Source of the DNA: Leptolyngbya iicbica LK
GTDB lineage: Bacteria > Cyanobacteriota > Cyanobacteriia > Phormidesmidales > Phormidesmidaceae
Direction of reading: 5' to 3'
Length of the DNA: 64,000 nt
Assembly: GCF_004212215.1 (NCBI RefSeq)
Contig: NZ_QVFV01000002.1
Coordinates: 1,317,373-1,381,372 of the forward strand
Below are positions 19,037 to 27,966 of this stretch, piece after piece; the stretch's first letter is position 1, and every line of letters starts with the position of its first letter. Made by a program: the position numbers and the translations under genes. Under the pieces are notes generated by a model. The model worked only from the letters and a program-made list of their open reading frames with translations. It was not told the origin of the DNA and ran no database searches.

Positions 19037-20072
19037 CGGTTTGATGCAGTCCATACATGCGGACGACAATCACCGTGCCAATCAGGCCCACCAGCAATAG
19101 CAGCCAAATGCTGTAAGCAAATTGGGTGACCCGTTTGGCCTCTGGTACATCGTGTTGTTGTCTTGGGCGCAGGTCTTGCACCCAAAAGGTAGTCACTGCG
19201 GCCAAGTTGAGGCAAATCAAGTTGGTGATCGTCAGGAGGCCCGCGCCCAGCGCTTCTGACCAGTAGCCCGCTCCGACCATCAACCCCAAAACCACTAAGG
19301 GCGGCAGCAGCGCCACCGATACCATCACGCCAACGAGACTGCTGCGCTCTTCGGTCGTGAGTGCGATCGCTCCCGCAATTCCCGAAGCTAGAGCCAGAAT
19401 GCCGTCTGGCCAGCCGACTCGGAGACGGCTGGTAATTTCAGTTGAGGTAAGGGCGACATCGGCAAAGTTACCGATCCCGATTGACAGCACCAAAGACAAC
19501 AGGATGCCCAAGGTGCCAGCCCCGATGGTGCGGAGAGCGAGCTGTCGATCGCCCAGGGTCGTTGCCACCGCCAGTCCCATGTTGGGTTTCAGCAACGGCG
19601 CAATCACCATTGCCCCAATGACGACGGCTTGACTATCGCGCAAAATACCGATCGCGGCAATCAGCGTCGACAAAATGACCATTGCCAACTGCACCCAAGA
19701 CAGGTTGGCACTCTGGGCCACGCGATCGTAAATTTCCTCGCGGTTAATCCGCGCCAGTTGCGGATTCAAATCAGTTTTTAATTCCGACTTGGAGGGTAAC
19801 TCGGTAACTTCCCTGTCCTCTTGATCCGAATTAGGCAGCGAAGCTTCCACCACTAACAGGAGCAGTCTGAACCCCTCAATGTCATGAAACTGGTCAAAAA
19901 ACTGGTCGACAATAGTTTCGGCATCCTGCGTCTGGACCAAAATTCTCACCCAGACTTGGTCTTGAAAACGTGGCTCATACCAGGTGTTGATAATCGTTTG
20001 GTCGGCAAGCAACGTTTCCACCTGCTGGGTGCAGTCATCTGGCAAAAATACTTCAATCAGACGTAAGCTCAT
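19032..20072 (-). CDS. DUF389 / TIGR00341-type membrane protein
   Basis: 346 residues. A soluble ferredoxin-like N-terminal domain (MSLRLIEVFLPDDC to about 110) precedes a DUF389 membrane domain with about six hydrophobic helices. Family motifs include GILRDSQAVVIGAMVIAPLL with the conserved MxIAPLL segment, and SVALLPPLVVLGLMVG. The function of DUF389 is unknown; a transport role is inferred from topology only. The ATG at 20072 fits the family start. The stop codon lies inside the end of a dispersed repeat, so the extreme C-terminus could have been altered by insertion. Confidence 0.85.
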   Translation of the reverse strand: MSLRLIEVFLPDDCTQQVETLLADQTIINTWYEPRFQDQVWVRILVQTQDAETIVDQFFDQFHDIEGFRLLLLVVEASLPNSDQEDREVTELPSKSELKTDLNPQLARINREEIYDRVAQSANLSWVQLAMVILSTLIAAIGILRDSQAVVIGAMVIAPLLKPNMGLAVATTLGDRQLALRTIGAGTLGILLSLVLSIGIGNFADVALTSTEITSRLRVGWPDGILALASGIAGAIALTTEERSSLVGVMVSVALLPPLVVLGLMVGAGYWSEALGAGLLTITNLICLNLAAVTTFWVQDLRPRQQHDVPEAKRVTQFAYSIWLLLLVGLIGTVIVVRMYGLHQTA

Positions 20073-20369
20073 AACCCGGTTCTAGGAATCATGAAAATGA
20101 TGACGCGGGGTAGGCTGGGGAGCATCGGTCTAGGAATACAGATTGTTCAGAAGTTGGTCGCCCATTTGCAGTTGGCTAAGACTAGCTCGATCAGGCAATT
20201 CGCTAGTACGCGGCAGTCTCATTTCCGCACCCTCACGATTGAGCACGGCAGGGGAGCGGCGGGGCCGGGGGGCCAGAGACTGAATGGGGGTCGGTTCGGC
20301 AGTCTTCTTTTGAAGGAAGCGTTTGCTCGGTGGTCGAAAACGTGATTCATCGAGCTATCACAAGTGGGG

Positions 20370-21272
20370 TCAAACGACTTCGCCGCGATCGCTCATCAAC
20401 CGCAAAATTGACAATGCCAAAATCACGAGAAACAGTGCCAGGCCGACGGTGCAGGCATAGCTCAGCTCCAACTCTTGAAACGCCAGCTCATAGACGTAGT
20501 AAACGATGGTCTTAGAACTGTTGAGCGGTCCCCCCTGGGTCATGATGTAGATCTCTTCGAAGACCTTAGTGGCGGCGATCGCGGAAATCACCGTGACCAA
20601 AAAAATATAGGGCCGCATCAGGGGAAAGGTGATATCCCAATGCTTGCGCCAGCCGTCAGACCCCTCGATCGCCGCTGCCTCGTACAAATCAGGGGGAATG
20701 GTTTGCAGCCCCGCCAGATAAATCACCATGTAGTAGCCCAGTCCCTTCCAAATCGTCACCACCATGACGCTGGGCATCGCCAGGGCCGGACTGGTCAACC
20801 AGGGAATGCCGCTTTCCGTTAGTCCTAGCCCAATCAAAATCTGGTTAAAAAAGCCGTTCTCCGCATAAAGCCAGCGCCAGGCAATGCCCGCAACGACCAT
20901 GGAGATCACAACCGGGGTGTAGTACGCCACTCGGAACCAGCGCATTCCGCGCAGCTTTTGGTTCACCAAAATCGCCAGCAGCAGCGGCAAAATTGCCAGC
21001 AGCGGCACCACGCCAATTAGATACAGCAGGGTATTTTTGACCGTAGTCCAAAAGGTGCGATCGCCCAGCAACTCCCGAAAATTGTCCAGCCCTATCCACA
21101 ATGGCGGCTGGGTCACGTCAAAGCCGTAGCTGGTAAAGCTCAGATACAGCGCTTGAATCGCGGGCCAAAACACTGTCAGCCCCAGCACCGTCAATGCGGG
21201 CGCGAGGAAAAGGTAGGGGATCAGCGATCGCCAAAGTGCTAGTTGCTTCGAATTTTCAGACAATGGCACCAT
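20370..21272 (-). CDS. Sugar ABC transporter permease (MalF/GgtC-like)
   Basis: About 300 residues with six membrane helices. The EAA loop, EAAAIEGSDGWRKHWDITFP, is intact and should contact the ATPase. The sequence belongs to the MalF-type carbohydrate-uptake permeases (CUT1 family); GgtC for glucosylglycerol is a possible relative, but the substrate cannot be read. The ATG at 21272 is chosen because the DUF4231 stop ends at 21274, leaving one base. No binding protein, second permease or ATPase is present nearby, so the remaining subunits must lie elsewhere. Confidence 0.9.
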   Translation of the reverse strand: MVPLSENSKQLALWRSLIPYLFLAPALTVLGLTVFWPAIQALYLSFTSYGFDVTQPPLWIGLDNFRELLGDRTFWTTVKNTLLYLIGVVPLLAILPLLLAILVNQKLRGMRWFRVAYYTPVVISMVVAGIAWRWLYAENGFFNQILIGLGLTESGIPWLTSPALAMPSVMVVTIWKGLGYYMVIYLAGLQTIPPDLYEAAAIEGSDGWRKHWDITFPLMRPYIFLVTVISAIAATKVFEEIYIMTQGGPLNSSKTIVYYVYELAFQELELSYACTVGLALFLVILALSILRLMSDRGEVV

Positions 21273-21273
21273 A

Positions 21274-21762
21274 TCAACCTGCCGAAGACGCTCGTTGCGA
21301 CCATTTTTCCTGCGCCTGAGACCAAACATTCATCAAGCGCTGAGAAAACATCTTAAGGCTCTCTGCCTCGTCTCGGGCATGCAGATACTCGCCACTCGCC
21401 TGCAAATAGAGAAACAGTTCCATTTGGAACTGCTGCGACATATTGCGGGACTCAACCCACATTTTTTGAGTATGGGTCTGGCTCAAAAGGGTCGTTGCGA
21501 GGGTGGCGAGGCCACTGACTGCCGTCACAATCCACTCCCACTGACCCAATAAGGCACTGGCCGACAGCGCTGCGAGAATAGTGGTACTAATCGCCAAGGT
21601 GACGCTCGCTATCTGCAATCGCTTGTAGCGAGTCTTGTGGCGAGTGGCCCGCCGAGCAAAGTCACGAATTAGATGGTCACACTGGTCAAGGGCCTGCTGG
21701 CGGCGATCTTCAAAAGTCTCCGCAGGTGACAGGGGTTTGTAACGCTCCACAGGCTCTTTCAT
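21274..21762 (-). CDS. DUF4231 (SLATT-like) membrane protein
   Basis: 162 residues. A basic, helical N-terminal half leads into two transmembrane helices (about 50-68 and 75-92: ASVTLAISTTILAALSAS and WIVTAVSGLATLATTLLS), then a long helical C-terminal tail with Met/Gln-rich segments. This is the DUF4231 pattern, related to SLATT membrane domains that occur in some defence and nucleotide-signalling systems. Its stop is one base from the ABC permease start, so translation of the two is almost certainly coupled. The biological link is unknown. Confidence 0.75.
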   Translation of the reverse strand: MKEPVERYKPLSPAETFEDRRQQALDQCDHLIRDFARRATRHKTRYKRLQIASVTLAISTTILAALSASALLGQWEWIVTAVSGLATLATTLLSQTHTQKMWVESRNMSQQFQMELFLYLQASGEYLHARDEAESLKMFSQRLMNVWSQAQEKWSQRASSAG

Positions 21763-22073
21763 CGTCAGTCTCTTCTCCCCGGCAAGTTGTTGAATTCATG
21801 TTTATCAGCCTTCGTATTCCACCTTTTCATAGCACGGCTTCTATGTTGTAAACCCGCAGTAATCGCAAGGAGATTGAGGCAGAGATTTGCGATCGCAAAT
21901 CTCTATAACGCTCGCTACTCGAAGGGCTCGATGAATCCGCAGTCAAAGCACTTTATTTGCCTAGCTCAGTGGCGCGAGATGAGGTAAATAAAGACAGAGA
22001 TTTTGCGCCGACCCAGATCACCTAGTCGAACTCTTCAACCTATTACTTTCCTCAAAAAATACTCACAAACAAA

Positions 22074-22112
22074 ACTCTCCTGGCAGCCAATTCAAAAGCG
22101 GCACAGGAGAGT
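22074..22112 (-). terminator. Rho-independent terminator
   Basis: ACTCTCCTG (22074-22082) and CAGGAGAGT (22104-22112) form a perfect 9 bp stem. On the minus strand the stem is followed by TTTTGTTTGT. It is about 280 nt beyond the stop of the small membrane protein gene that ends at 22395. Confidence 0.7.
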
Positions 22113-22130
22113 ATCAAGCATAATATTTCT

Positions 22131-22162
22131 AATATTTCAGACTTCACGTTAGCTGAAATATT
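22131..22162. other. Strong AT-rich stem-loop
   Basis: AATATTTCAG (22131-22140) and CTGAAATATT (22153-22162) pair perfectly around a 12 nt loop, just 18 bases from the terminator hairpin. It could be part of a structured RNA. Confidence 0.5.
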
Positions 22163-22394
22163 CTTCAGTTCACTTGAGCTAGATCTTGAACATATATTTC
22201 ATATTTTCCATTACTTCACTCCTCCTCAATTCAGACAATTATTTATTGCTAATAGAACATCAATCCACAGCCACCAACACCTTGCCACTAGGATCGTCTT
22301 AGAAACGACTAATCTCAAGCGTTAGCACCAGAATAAATTGCTGCTCGTGACTACCGAAATCCATTCAAATCAATTTTCTACTGAGACATGTTTG

Positions 22395-22745
22395 TCATAC
22401 ACGCGGAAGTTGATAGACAGACGAGGCCTCTGATCGCAGGCTCAACTGAGGCTCTTCTGAAGGTGAAAAGAAAATAGAAGTAGCCAAGCTTAGTAAAGAC
22501 AAAACAATCGCGCCTACCATAAAGCCTACGATTTTATCCTGACCTAACTGGGTAGCCTTATGTAGTTCTAGAACCTGAACTTTATGTTTGAGTGACTTAA
22601 TTTCTTGCTGCTGCTGATCAATTCGATACTGTTGCAAGCGCGATTCAGCTTGAATGTTCTGACAAATAGCTGTTAGCGATTCATGATTTCCTGACGGGTT
22701 AGAACCCATAGAACCTGGGTTAGAAGGATTAGAAAGAATGTTCAT
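22395..22745 (-). CDS. Small coiled-coil, single-pass membrane protein of unknown function
   Basis: 116 residues that I do not recognise. A Ser/Asn/Gly-rich N-terminus is followed by a Gln-rich coiled coil (about 35-62, DQQQQEIKSLKHKVQVLEL), one transmembrane helix (about 73-92, IVGFMVGAIVLSLLSLATSI) and a short polar tail. The layout suggests an oligomeric, membrane-anchored protein. The upstream sequence on the minus strand carries AAGGGACATC, a weak ribosome binding site. The region is AT-rich relative to the window. Confidence 0.6.
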   Translation of the reverse strand: MNILSNPSNPGSMGSNPSGNHESLTAICQNIQAESRLQQYRIDQQQQEIKSLKHKVQVLELHKATQLGQDKIVGFMVGAIVLSLLSLATSIFFSPSEEPQLSLRSEASSVYQLPRV

Positions 22746-22974
22746 TTTTGTAGATGTCCCTTGCGGTTACATCTGGATCTTATGACTATCAAAATGAGAA
22801 ACGATCAGGGAAAATAACTAATTTTTGGTCGGCACCTCGTCAATATCCTCATCAGTAGTGGTGTCACCCCTCATGTGATTGTCACTGAAGAAATTGATAA
22901 TGCCTTCAAGGATTTCATCTGTAGAAACACGGGGATTTCAATTGGTCATTTACTCGCATGGCGATAACTATTCG

Positions 22975-23014
22975 ATATTGAGAGGCAAAATGTGCCGCGA
23001 TCGCCTCTCAATAT
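22975..23014. other. 12 bp perfect stem-loop
   Basis: ATATTGAGAGGC (22975-22986) pairs with GCCTCTCAATAT (23003-23014) around a 16 nt loop that contains a HIP1-like GCGATCGC overlap. No T-tract follows on either strand, so a terminator role is uncertain. Confidence 0.5.
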
Positions 23015-23418
23015 TAGCCGAGCTGGTATCTCAGAAGCCTTATTACAGCTGGCTTTCCAGCTTTGAGTCGATTTATGGATAGGACGACGAAGGACTTTCA
23101 GCACTATTACGGAGGGCGTTGACATCCTTCTGCCTAAAAACACCGCAGTCCTCTGACCGCAAAATTACGGAGTTGCCATAATTTAATTCACAAAAACTTT
23201 TGAATTAATACGGATACTGCAAAATTGGTTTTACGCTGTGCGTCGAGCCGTGATCTTAAAACGGGTGGCTTTACTGAGGGCAAAGGTCCATATTGCACAG
23301 CTATGATACTGCGGCTCAGCTTGAACTGCTCTCGGATCAAGTCTAGCCTTTCTCAGGGTGCGTCACTAATAAGTTCAGCCGCCTTAAGGACTCAGCACTA
23401 GCGTAGTCGCATTCTCAA

Positions 23419-23450
23419 TATCAGTGAGAGCCAGTATCAGTGAGAGCCAG
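23419..23450. repeat. Tandem 16 bp duplication
   Basis: TATCAGTGAGAGCCAG occurs twice head to tail (23419-23434 and 23435-23450) without mismatch. It is a simple local duplication in non-coding DNA. Confidence 0.8.
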
Positions 23451-23790
23451 TCGTTATTGATGACAAGGCTTTGACGGCCACATGGTGACAGCCCCCCTTA
23501 CTCAGGCATTGCACTAGTCCGTTAGAGTTGCGCGCCAAACTCACCTCCTCAGTCCAGCAAAGGTGGTGTAAGGGTTGGGCAATGGCCAGCCCCAACGATT
23601 GGGATGCTATCTGCAAGCAACTCTTTAAATGATTGCCAGCAATAAACAGACCGAACTGCAGTGCATGAGCTGTGCTACAAGCACCCGCAGAGTGGAAGAT
23701 TCTTTTTCAAAGCGCTTTTTAGGTCGGGTCGCGGGCAGCTGATGCGGCATTGGCGGTGAGTATTCGAGGGAGACAGTGTCTTACCCCTGG

Positions 23791-25362
23791 TCAGGCAAAC
23801 GCCACGGCTCCACCGCGACGGGCATCGCCAGCGCCGTGCAAGTTGCCCTGGGCATCGACGCCAACGGCGTGGACACCGCCAAAATACATGTTTTGCTGCT
23901 GCCAGGGAATCACCGTGTCGGTATCGGGCAAGTCATTCAAGGCTTCAAGGGGTAAATGGGCCGCGGGTTCTAGATGCAATGTACCCCGTTCCCAATGGAT
24001 GCGGGGGGCGGCGATCGCGGCCTCGAGCGGCATCCCAAAGTCCACCACATTGGCGATTACTTGCAAAATGGCGGTGCGAATACGATTCGAGCCGCCTGAG
24101 CCGAGCACCAGTTCCGGCTGCCCCTCTTGCAAAATCATGGTCGGGGCCATCATGGACGAAATGCGCTGATTCTGAGCCCACTGATGAAAGCCTTGGGGAT
24201 GCAAGTCCTCTTCGCCCAGCATGTTGTTGAGCATCATGCCCGTCTGCGGCACCACGTAAGAAGACCCTTCGCCATTGGAAGTCGTGACACTGGCCGCATT
24301 TCCCTCGCTGTCGATAACGCTGACGTGGGTGGTGCTGCCTAGACGGTTAACCCGATCTGCGAGAGTGGCCTGATAGGGCTGCAAGTGTGACTGTTGCAGA
24401 AATGCCGTCGCCACATCGGGATCGTATAAGCAATGATCAAATCCATCGCGACGGGCCGTATTGGTAAGGGCCATGACTTGACTCAGACAAGCGAGGTGGC
24501 GATCGCTGCCGTGGGGCAACTGCCGCCAATCCAGCGTTTCCAGCAGCTTGAGGGCAAAGGCAATCAGCGTGCCGCCGGAACTAGGTGGCGGATTCGTCAG
24601 AAAAGTCGTGTCGCGATACGACAGGCTCAGGGGTTGCCGTTCGATGACGCGATAGGCTTGCAGGTCAGCCAGGGTGAGATACCCCCCCGCCGCTCGACAG
24701 TCGCGATCGATCTGCTGGGCGATCGCCCCCTCACAAAAGATGGCCGCCCCATGTTCCACCATCAGCTTCAGCGTCTTGGCAAAGTCCGGCATCGCCAGCG
24801 TATCGCCTGCTCTCAGCAGTTTGCCCTGTTGGGTATACATCGCCTTCGCTGCGTCTGTCGCCGTCAAAATCGGGTCTAGCAATTCATAAACGTAGGCCAA
24901 AAACGGATTGACCGTGACGCCCTGCTGCGCGTGATGAATGGCGGGCTCAGCGATCGCTGCCAAGGGCAACTTGCCCAGGCGCTCGTGTACATGCAGCAGT
25001 CCTACTGCGGCTCCGGGCACTGCGATCGACCCCAGCCCAATGTGAAATTCCTGCACGGTGTCGCCAAAGTTGGCGTAAATCGGATAAAAGTCTGGCGATC
25101 GCGAGAGGCGATTACTCCGGGGCGTTTGGCTAAAAAAGTCGAACAAGCAGTTGCGGCCATTGTGGGTATGGGCCAGCAAAAAACCACCACCGCCGGCTGA
25201 CGTCAGCACTGACTCGGTGACCCAAGCGGTCATCACGGCGGCGATCGCCGCATCAAAGGCATTGCCCCCCTGCCGCAAAATTTCTGCCCCGGCTGCCGCC
25301 GTTAGGGCGTGACCAGCCGCGACCACGCCTTTGCCAGTCCCGCCGCGATGCGCCATCGTCAC
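23791..25362 (-). CDS. ggt: Gamma-glutamyltransferase
   Basis: 523 residues of the N-terminal-nucleophile hydrolase superfamily. The proenzyme is expected to cleave itself before the conserved Thr in NAASVTTSNGEGSS (about residue 355), and the GSGGSNRIRTAILQV oxyanion/glycine motif follows about 80 residues later. GGT cleaves gamma-glutamyl bonds of glutathione and its conjugates. I see no N-terminal signal peptide (MTMAHRGGTGKGVVAAGHA), so a cytosolic location is possible, unlike the periplasmic E. coli enzyme. A GTG at 25362 with GAGG upstream is the probable start; an ATG lies two codons later. Confidence 0.9.
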   Translation of the reverse strand: MTMAHRGGTGKGVVAAGHALTAAAGAEILRQGGNAFDAAIAAVMTAWVTESVLTSAGGGGFLLAHTHNGRNCLFDFFSQTPRSNRLSRSPDFYPIYANFGDTVQEFHIGLGSIAVPGAAVGLLHVHERLGKLPLAAIAEPAIHHAQQGVTVNPFLAYVYELLDPILTATDAAKAMYTQQGKLLRAGDTLAMPDFAKTLKLMVEHGAAIFCEGAIAQQIDRDCRAAGGYLTLADLQAYRVIERQPLSLSYRDTTFLTNPPPSSGGTLIAFALKLLETLDWRQLPHGSDRHLACLSQVMALTNTARRDGFDHCLYDPDVATAFLQQSHLQPYQATLADRVNRLGSTTHVSVIDSEGNAASVTTSNGEGSSYVVPQTGMMLNNMLGEEDLHPQGFHQWAQNQRISSMMAPTMILQEGQPELVLGSGGSNRIRTAILQVIANVVDFGMPLEAAIAAPRIHWERGTLHLEPAAHLPLEALNDLPDTDTVIPWQQQNMYFGGVHAVGVDAQGNLHGAGDARRGGAVAFA

Positions 25363-25537
25363 GGATCAACCTCACAACATCCAAAACTGTGCCCCCTACT
25401 CTACCGCTCTCGCTGAGATTCGAAACAGGGGAATTGTGAGTAAGTAATGAGGCTGATAGGTCAGGGAAGTTGGGTGACTTGGCAAGATCGGTCACACCAG
25501 GCAGGATGTGAACACAGCGCTTGTTGGGAGGCACATT

Positions 25538-26368
25538 GTGGGTCAGCGTCGGGTGTTAATTACGGGATGTTCTTCGGGGATTGGGCGATCGCTCTGTGAG
25601 GAGTTTCACCGTCGGGGCGATATTGTCATCGCGACGGCCCGGCAACCAGACTCGATCGCCGATCTGCAAGCAACGGGCCTGCACACTTACCGCCTGGATG
25701 TCACCCAAGCCGACCAGATCGCGCAGCTCGTCGCAACGTTGCAGCAAGTGGGACTGGTGCCCGATGTATTGGTGAACAATGCGGGGTATGGCTTGTTTGG
25801 CCCGGTGATGGATTTGCCCCCAGCGGCGATCGCGACTCAATTTGCGACGAATGTCACGGCGCAGGTGCAACTGGTGCAGGCGATCGCGCCCCTGATGAAA
25901 GCGCAGGGCGGCGGCCTGATTTTGAATATTGCCAGCGTCTCCAGTGTCTTTACCACGCCTTTTGCGGGGGCCTACGCGGGCTCAAAAGCGGCACTGCGGG
26001 CACTCTCGGAAGCGTTGCGGATGGAGCTGGCTCCCTTTGGCATTCAAGTGGTGACGGTGCATCCGGGAGCGATCGCCTCCAAATTTGGCGACAATGCGCA
26101 ATTGCCAGCCGCCGCCCTCCCCGAAGACTCTTGGTACACCCCCATTGCCGACAAAGTGCAAATGCGCGCCACCCTATCTCAGCAAAACGCTACCTCCAGC
26201 GACGAGTTTGCGCGTCAACTCGGCCAAAAAGTCGACCGTGGGGCGTTGCCGCCAGAGATTTGGTTGGGCAAAAAAAGTTGGCAACTGCCCTTTCTCAAAC
26301 GCTGGCTCCCTGCCCGGCTGCTCGATCGCCTGCAAAGCAAACGCTTTGGGCTGAATACCCTGCGTTAG
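25538..26368 (+). CDS. Short-chain dehydrogenase/reductase (SDR)
   Basis: About 276 residues with the classical SDR fold. The glycine motif LITGCSSGIGRSL, the NNAGYGLFG motif, the catalytic Ser in NIASVSSVF and YAGSK (Tyr-x3-Lys) are all present, so it should be an active NAD(P)H-dependent oxidoreductase. A GTG at 25538 is chosen because GGGAGG lies about 8 nt upstream; an earlier GTG at 25508 lacks a ribosome binding site. The gene is divergent from ggt. The substrate cannot be deduced. Confidence 0.9.
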   Translation: MGQRRVLITGCSSGIGRSLCEEFHRRGDIVIATARQPDSIADLQATGLHTYRLDVTQADQIAQLVATLQQVGLVPDVLVNNAGYGLFGPVMDLPPAAIATQFATNVTAQVQLVQAIAPLMKAQGGGLILNIASVSSVFTTPFAGAYAGSKAALRALSEALRMELAPFGIQVVTVHPGAIASKFGDNAQLPAAALPEDSWYTPIADKVQMRATLSQQNATSSDEFARQLGQKVDRGALPPEIWLGKKSWQLPFLKRWLPARLLDRLQSKRFGLNTLR

Positions 26369-26458
26369 CACGACTCAACTCCGAGCATTTGCCGATGTAG
26401 CCATTCAAACTTTGCCAATCTGACCAACTCGGGAACCGCCAGGTCCGGCCTATTCGAG

Positions 26459-27046
26459 TCAAGCAAATTGTTGTTTGAGGTGAGCCGAAAATCGCTGGAA
26501 ATCATTCTCAATATCAGGATTTTTCATGACATCAAAGCAGGCAAAGGTTTCCAGCGGCTCCATGCCAAAAAATTTGAAATTCAGGTGCATGGGCCAGAAT
26601 AAATCATCAATGGTTTTACCTTCAAAGAACCACTGATCGGGATCATTAAAGGCCTCTTTAGGAGCGTTTAAGGTCAAAGAGAGCATGTACTTTTTGCCCG
26701 TCAACGTTCCCCCCGTGCCGTATTGTTGGCTGGGATCTTGGCGAGTTCTGCCGTCGCCAGCGCAGAGTCGGCCATCCATCCCCGCCGAATAAACGGTATC
26801 CATGTAGCGCTTAAAGCTCCAGGGCACTTCCATCCAATTCACCGGAGTTTGCACAATGATGGCATCGGCCCATTGGTGCTTCTCAATTTCTTGATCAACG
26901 TTGTAATCGTCCTGCATGGTGGTGATTTGGACGTCGTAGCCTTGTTGTAACAGCTCAGTTTTGGCCTGATCAACCAGCGTGGCATTGAGCTTGCCGGGGG
27001 AAAACGGATACGCTTCGTGGGCGTTGATGATGAAAATGTTTTTCAC
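26459..27046 (-). CDS. mdaB: MdaB-type NAD(P)H:quinone oxidoreductase
   Basis: 195-residue flavodoxin-fold protein that matches E. coli MdaB (193 residues) closely in recognisable blocks: [69 protein letters not shown]. It should bind FAD and reduce quinones by two electrons, avoiding semiquinone radicals. The start is a GTG at 27046 with AGGA upstream. It follows a GST gene by 46 bp in the same direction, and both are divergent from an HxlR regulator. Confidence 0.9.
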   Translation of the reverse strand: MKNIFIINAHEAYPFSPGKLNATLVDQAKTELLQQGYDVQITTMQDDYNVDQEIEKHQWADAIIVQTPVNWMEVPWSFKRYMDTVYSAGMDGRLCAGDGRTRQDPSQQYGTGGTLTGKKYMLSLTLNAPKEAFNDPDQWFFEGKTIDDLFWPMHLNFKFFGMEPLETFACFDVMKNPDIENDFQRFSAHLKQQFA

Positions 27047-27092
27047 GGTGAATGTTTCCTGATAGGTAAGGGAAAGGAGTCAGGCGAAAAGC

Positions 27093-27791
27093 CTAGAAAC
27101 GGGAGGCGTTTTCTGCCTGAGAAGCCGCTTCGTCGCCCTGGCCAAAGAAGGCGGGAAAAGGTTTGGGAATGGTGACGGCTTTTTGGGTGGCGGGGCGAGC
27201 ATCGATGCGATCGCACCAGGCTTGGAAGTTATCTAGTCCGTCAACGGAAACCTTGGCCCAGGGATAAGACCGCACCCAGGGATAGGTCGCAATATCGACA
27301 ATGGTGAACTCGTCACCAAGGATGTAAGGCTTGTCGGCTAACTGTTTGTCTAAGACTTCGAGCAAGCGGCGAGATTCGGTGACGTAGCGATCGATAGCGT
27401 AGTCATCCTGAATGCCTTTGGGGGCGGCAATGCGCTGAAAGTACATGGCCTGACCCATCATGGGGCCGATGCCCGCCATCTGAAACATCAACCACTGCAG
27501 CGCTTCCGACCGGGCTTTTTCACCCACGGGCAGAAACTGCTGATACTTCTCGGCCAGGTACCAGAGGATGGCCCCCGACTCAAACACGGCAAAATCATCG
27601 TTGCTGCGATCGACAATCGTGGGAATGCGACCGTTAGGGTTCAGCCGCATATACCAGTCAGACTTTTGCTCTTTTTTGCCAAAGTCGATGTAGGTCAAGT
27701 CATATTCGACTCCAGCTTCTTCGAGAAAGATGACAGGCTTCCAACCGTTCATGGTGGAAGCGGTGTAGAGATGAATATCGGGGGATGCCAT
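27093..27791 (-). CDS. Glutathione S-transferase family protein
   Basis: About 232 residues from the ATG at 27791 (MASPDIHLYTAST). The N-terminal thioredoxin-like domain has LYTASTMNGWKPVIFLEEAG, the cis-Pro NPNGRIPTIVD and the glutathione-binding FESGAILWYL. The all-helical C-terminal domain includes GDEFTIVDIATYPWVRSY, the N-capping and hydrophobic staple motif. It most resembles the Nu-class YghU/YfcG group, which handle disulfides and peroxides. It is the first gene of the GST-mdaB operon. Confidence 0.92.
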   Translation of the reverse strand: MASPDIHLYTASTMNGWKPVIFLEEAGVEYDLTYIDFGKKEQKSDWYMRLNPNGRIPTIVDRSNDDFAVFESGAILWYLAEKYQQFLPVGEKARSEALQWLMFQMAGIGPMMGQAMYFQRIAAPKGIQDDYAIDRYVTESRRLLEVLDKQLADKPYILGDEFTIVDIATYPWVRSYPWAKVSVDGLDNFQAWCDRIDARPATQKAVTIPKPFPAFFGQGDEAASQAENASRF

Positions 27792-27910
27792 AAAACGTTC
27801 TGTCGGTAAAAGAACTGCGAACCGAATACACAAGATGGATGAACGAGCGCCCCATCGCGCCCTTTGGCGAGAGATAGCACAGCTCAGCGACCTGTCCTAA
27901 GATAGTCAGA

Positions 27911-27961
27911 CCAGTAACCAGGGTCAACCAGTATACTTTTAGTAACCTGTTAGCAACCTGA
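27911..27961. promoter_or_regulatory. Candidate HxlR operator: four phased AACC(A/T)G hexamers
   Basis: AACCAG at 27916-27921 and 27926-27931, AACCTG at 27944-27949 and 27955-27960. Spacings between starts are 10, 18 and 11 bases, close to helical turns. They lie in the 175 bp between the divergent GST and HxlR genes, immediately upstream of the HxlR start. Function is inferred from position and repetition. Confidence 0.55.
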
Positions 27962-27966
27962 TTTTT

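Larger units (their letters stand above)
21763..22394. other. Gene-free AT-rich region with hairpins
   Basis: No coding frame is credible. Two strong stem-loops occur at 22074-22112 and 22131-22162 (listed separately). The stretch between 22163 and 22394 lies downstream of the minus-strand membrane protein gene and could be its 3' untranslated region or a separate small RNA. Confidence 0.5.
22746..23790. other. 1 kb gene-poor region
   Basis: No reliable gene. The minus strand at about 22818-22934 encodes an acidic 38-residue stretch (STDEILEGIINFFSDN to EVPTKN, then a stop) that starts without a usable initiation codon and looks like the tail of a decayed gene. A 67-residue plus-strand frame at 22879-23082 is unsupported. 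A 12 bp stem-loop at 22975-23014 and a 16 bp tandem duplication at 23419-23450 are listed separately. Confidence 0.5.

Noticed and set aside
22879-23082. 67-codon frame in the gene-poor region
   Set aside because: No ribosome binding site, it crosses a 12 bp hairpin, and composition does not look coding.
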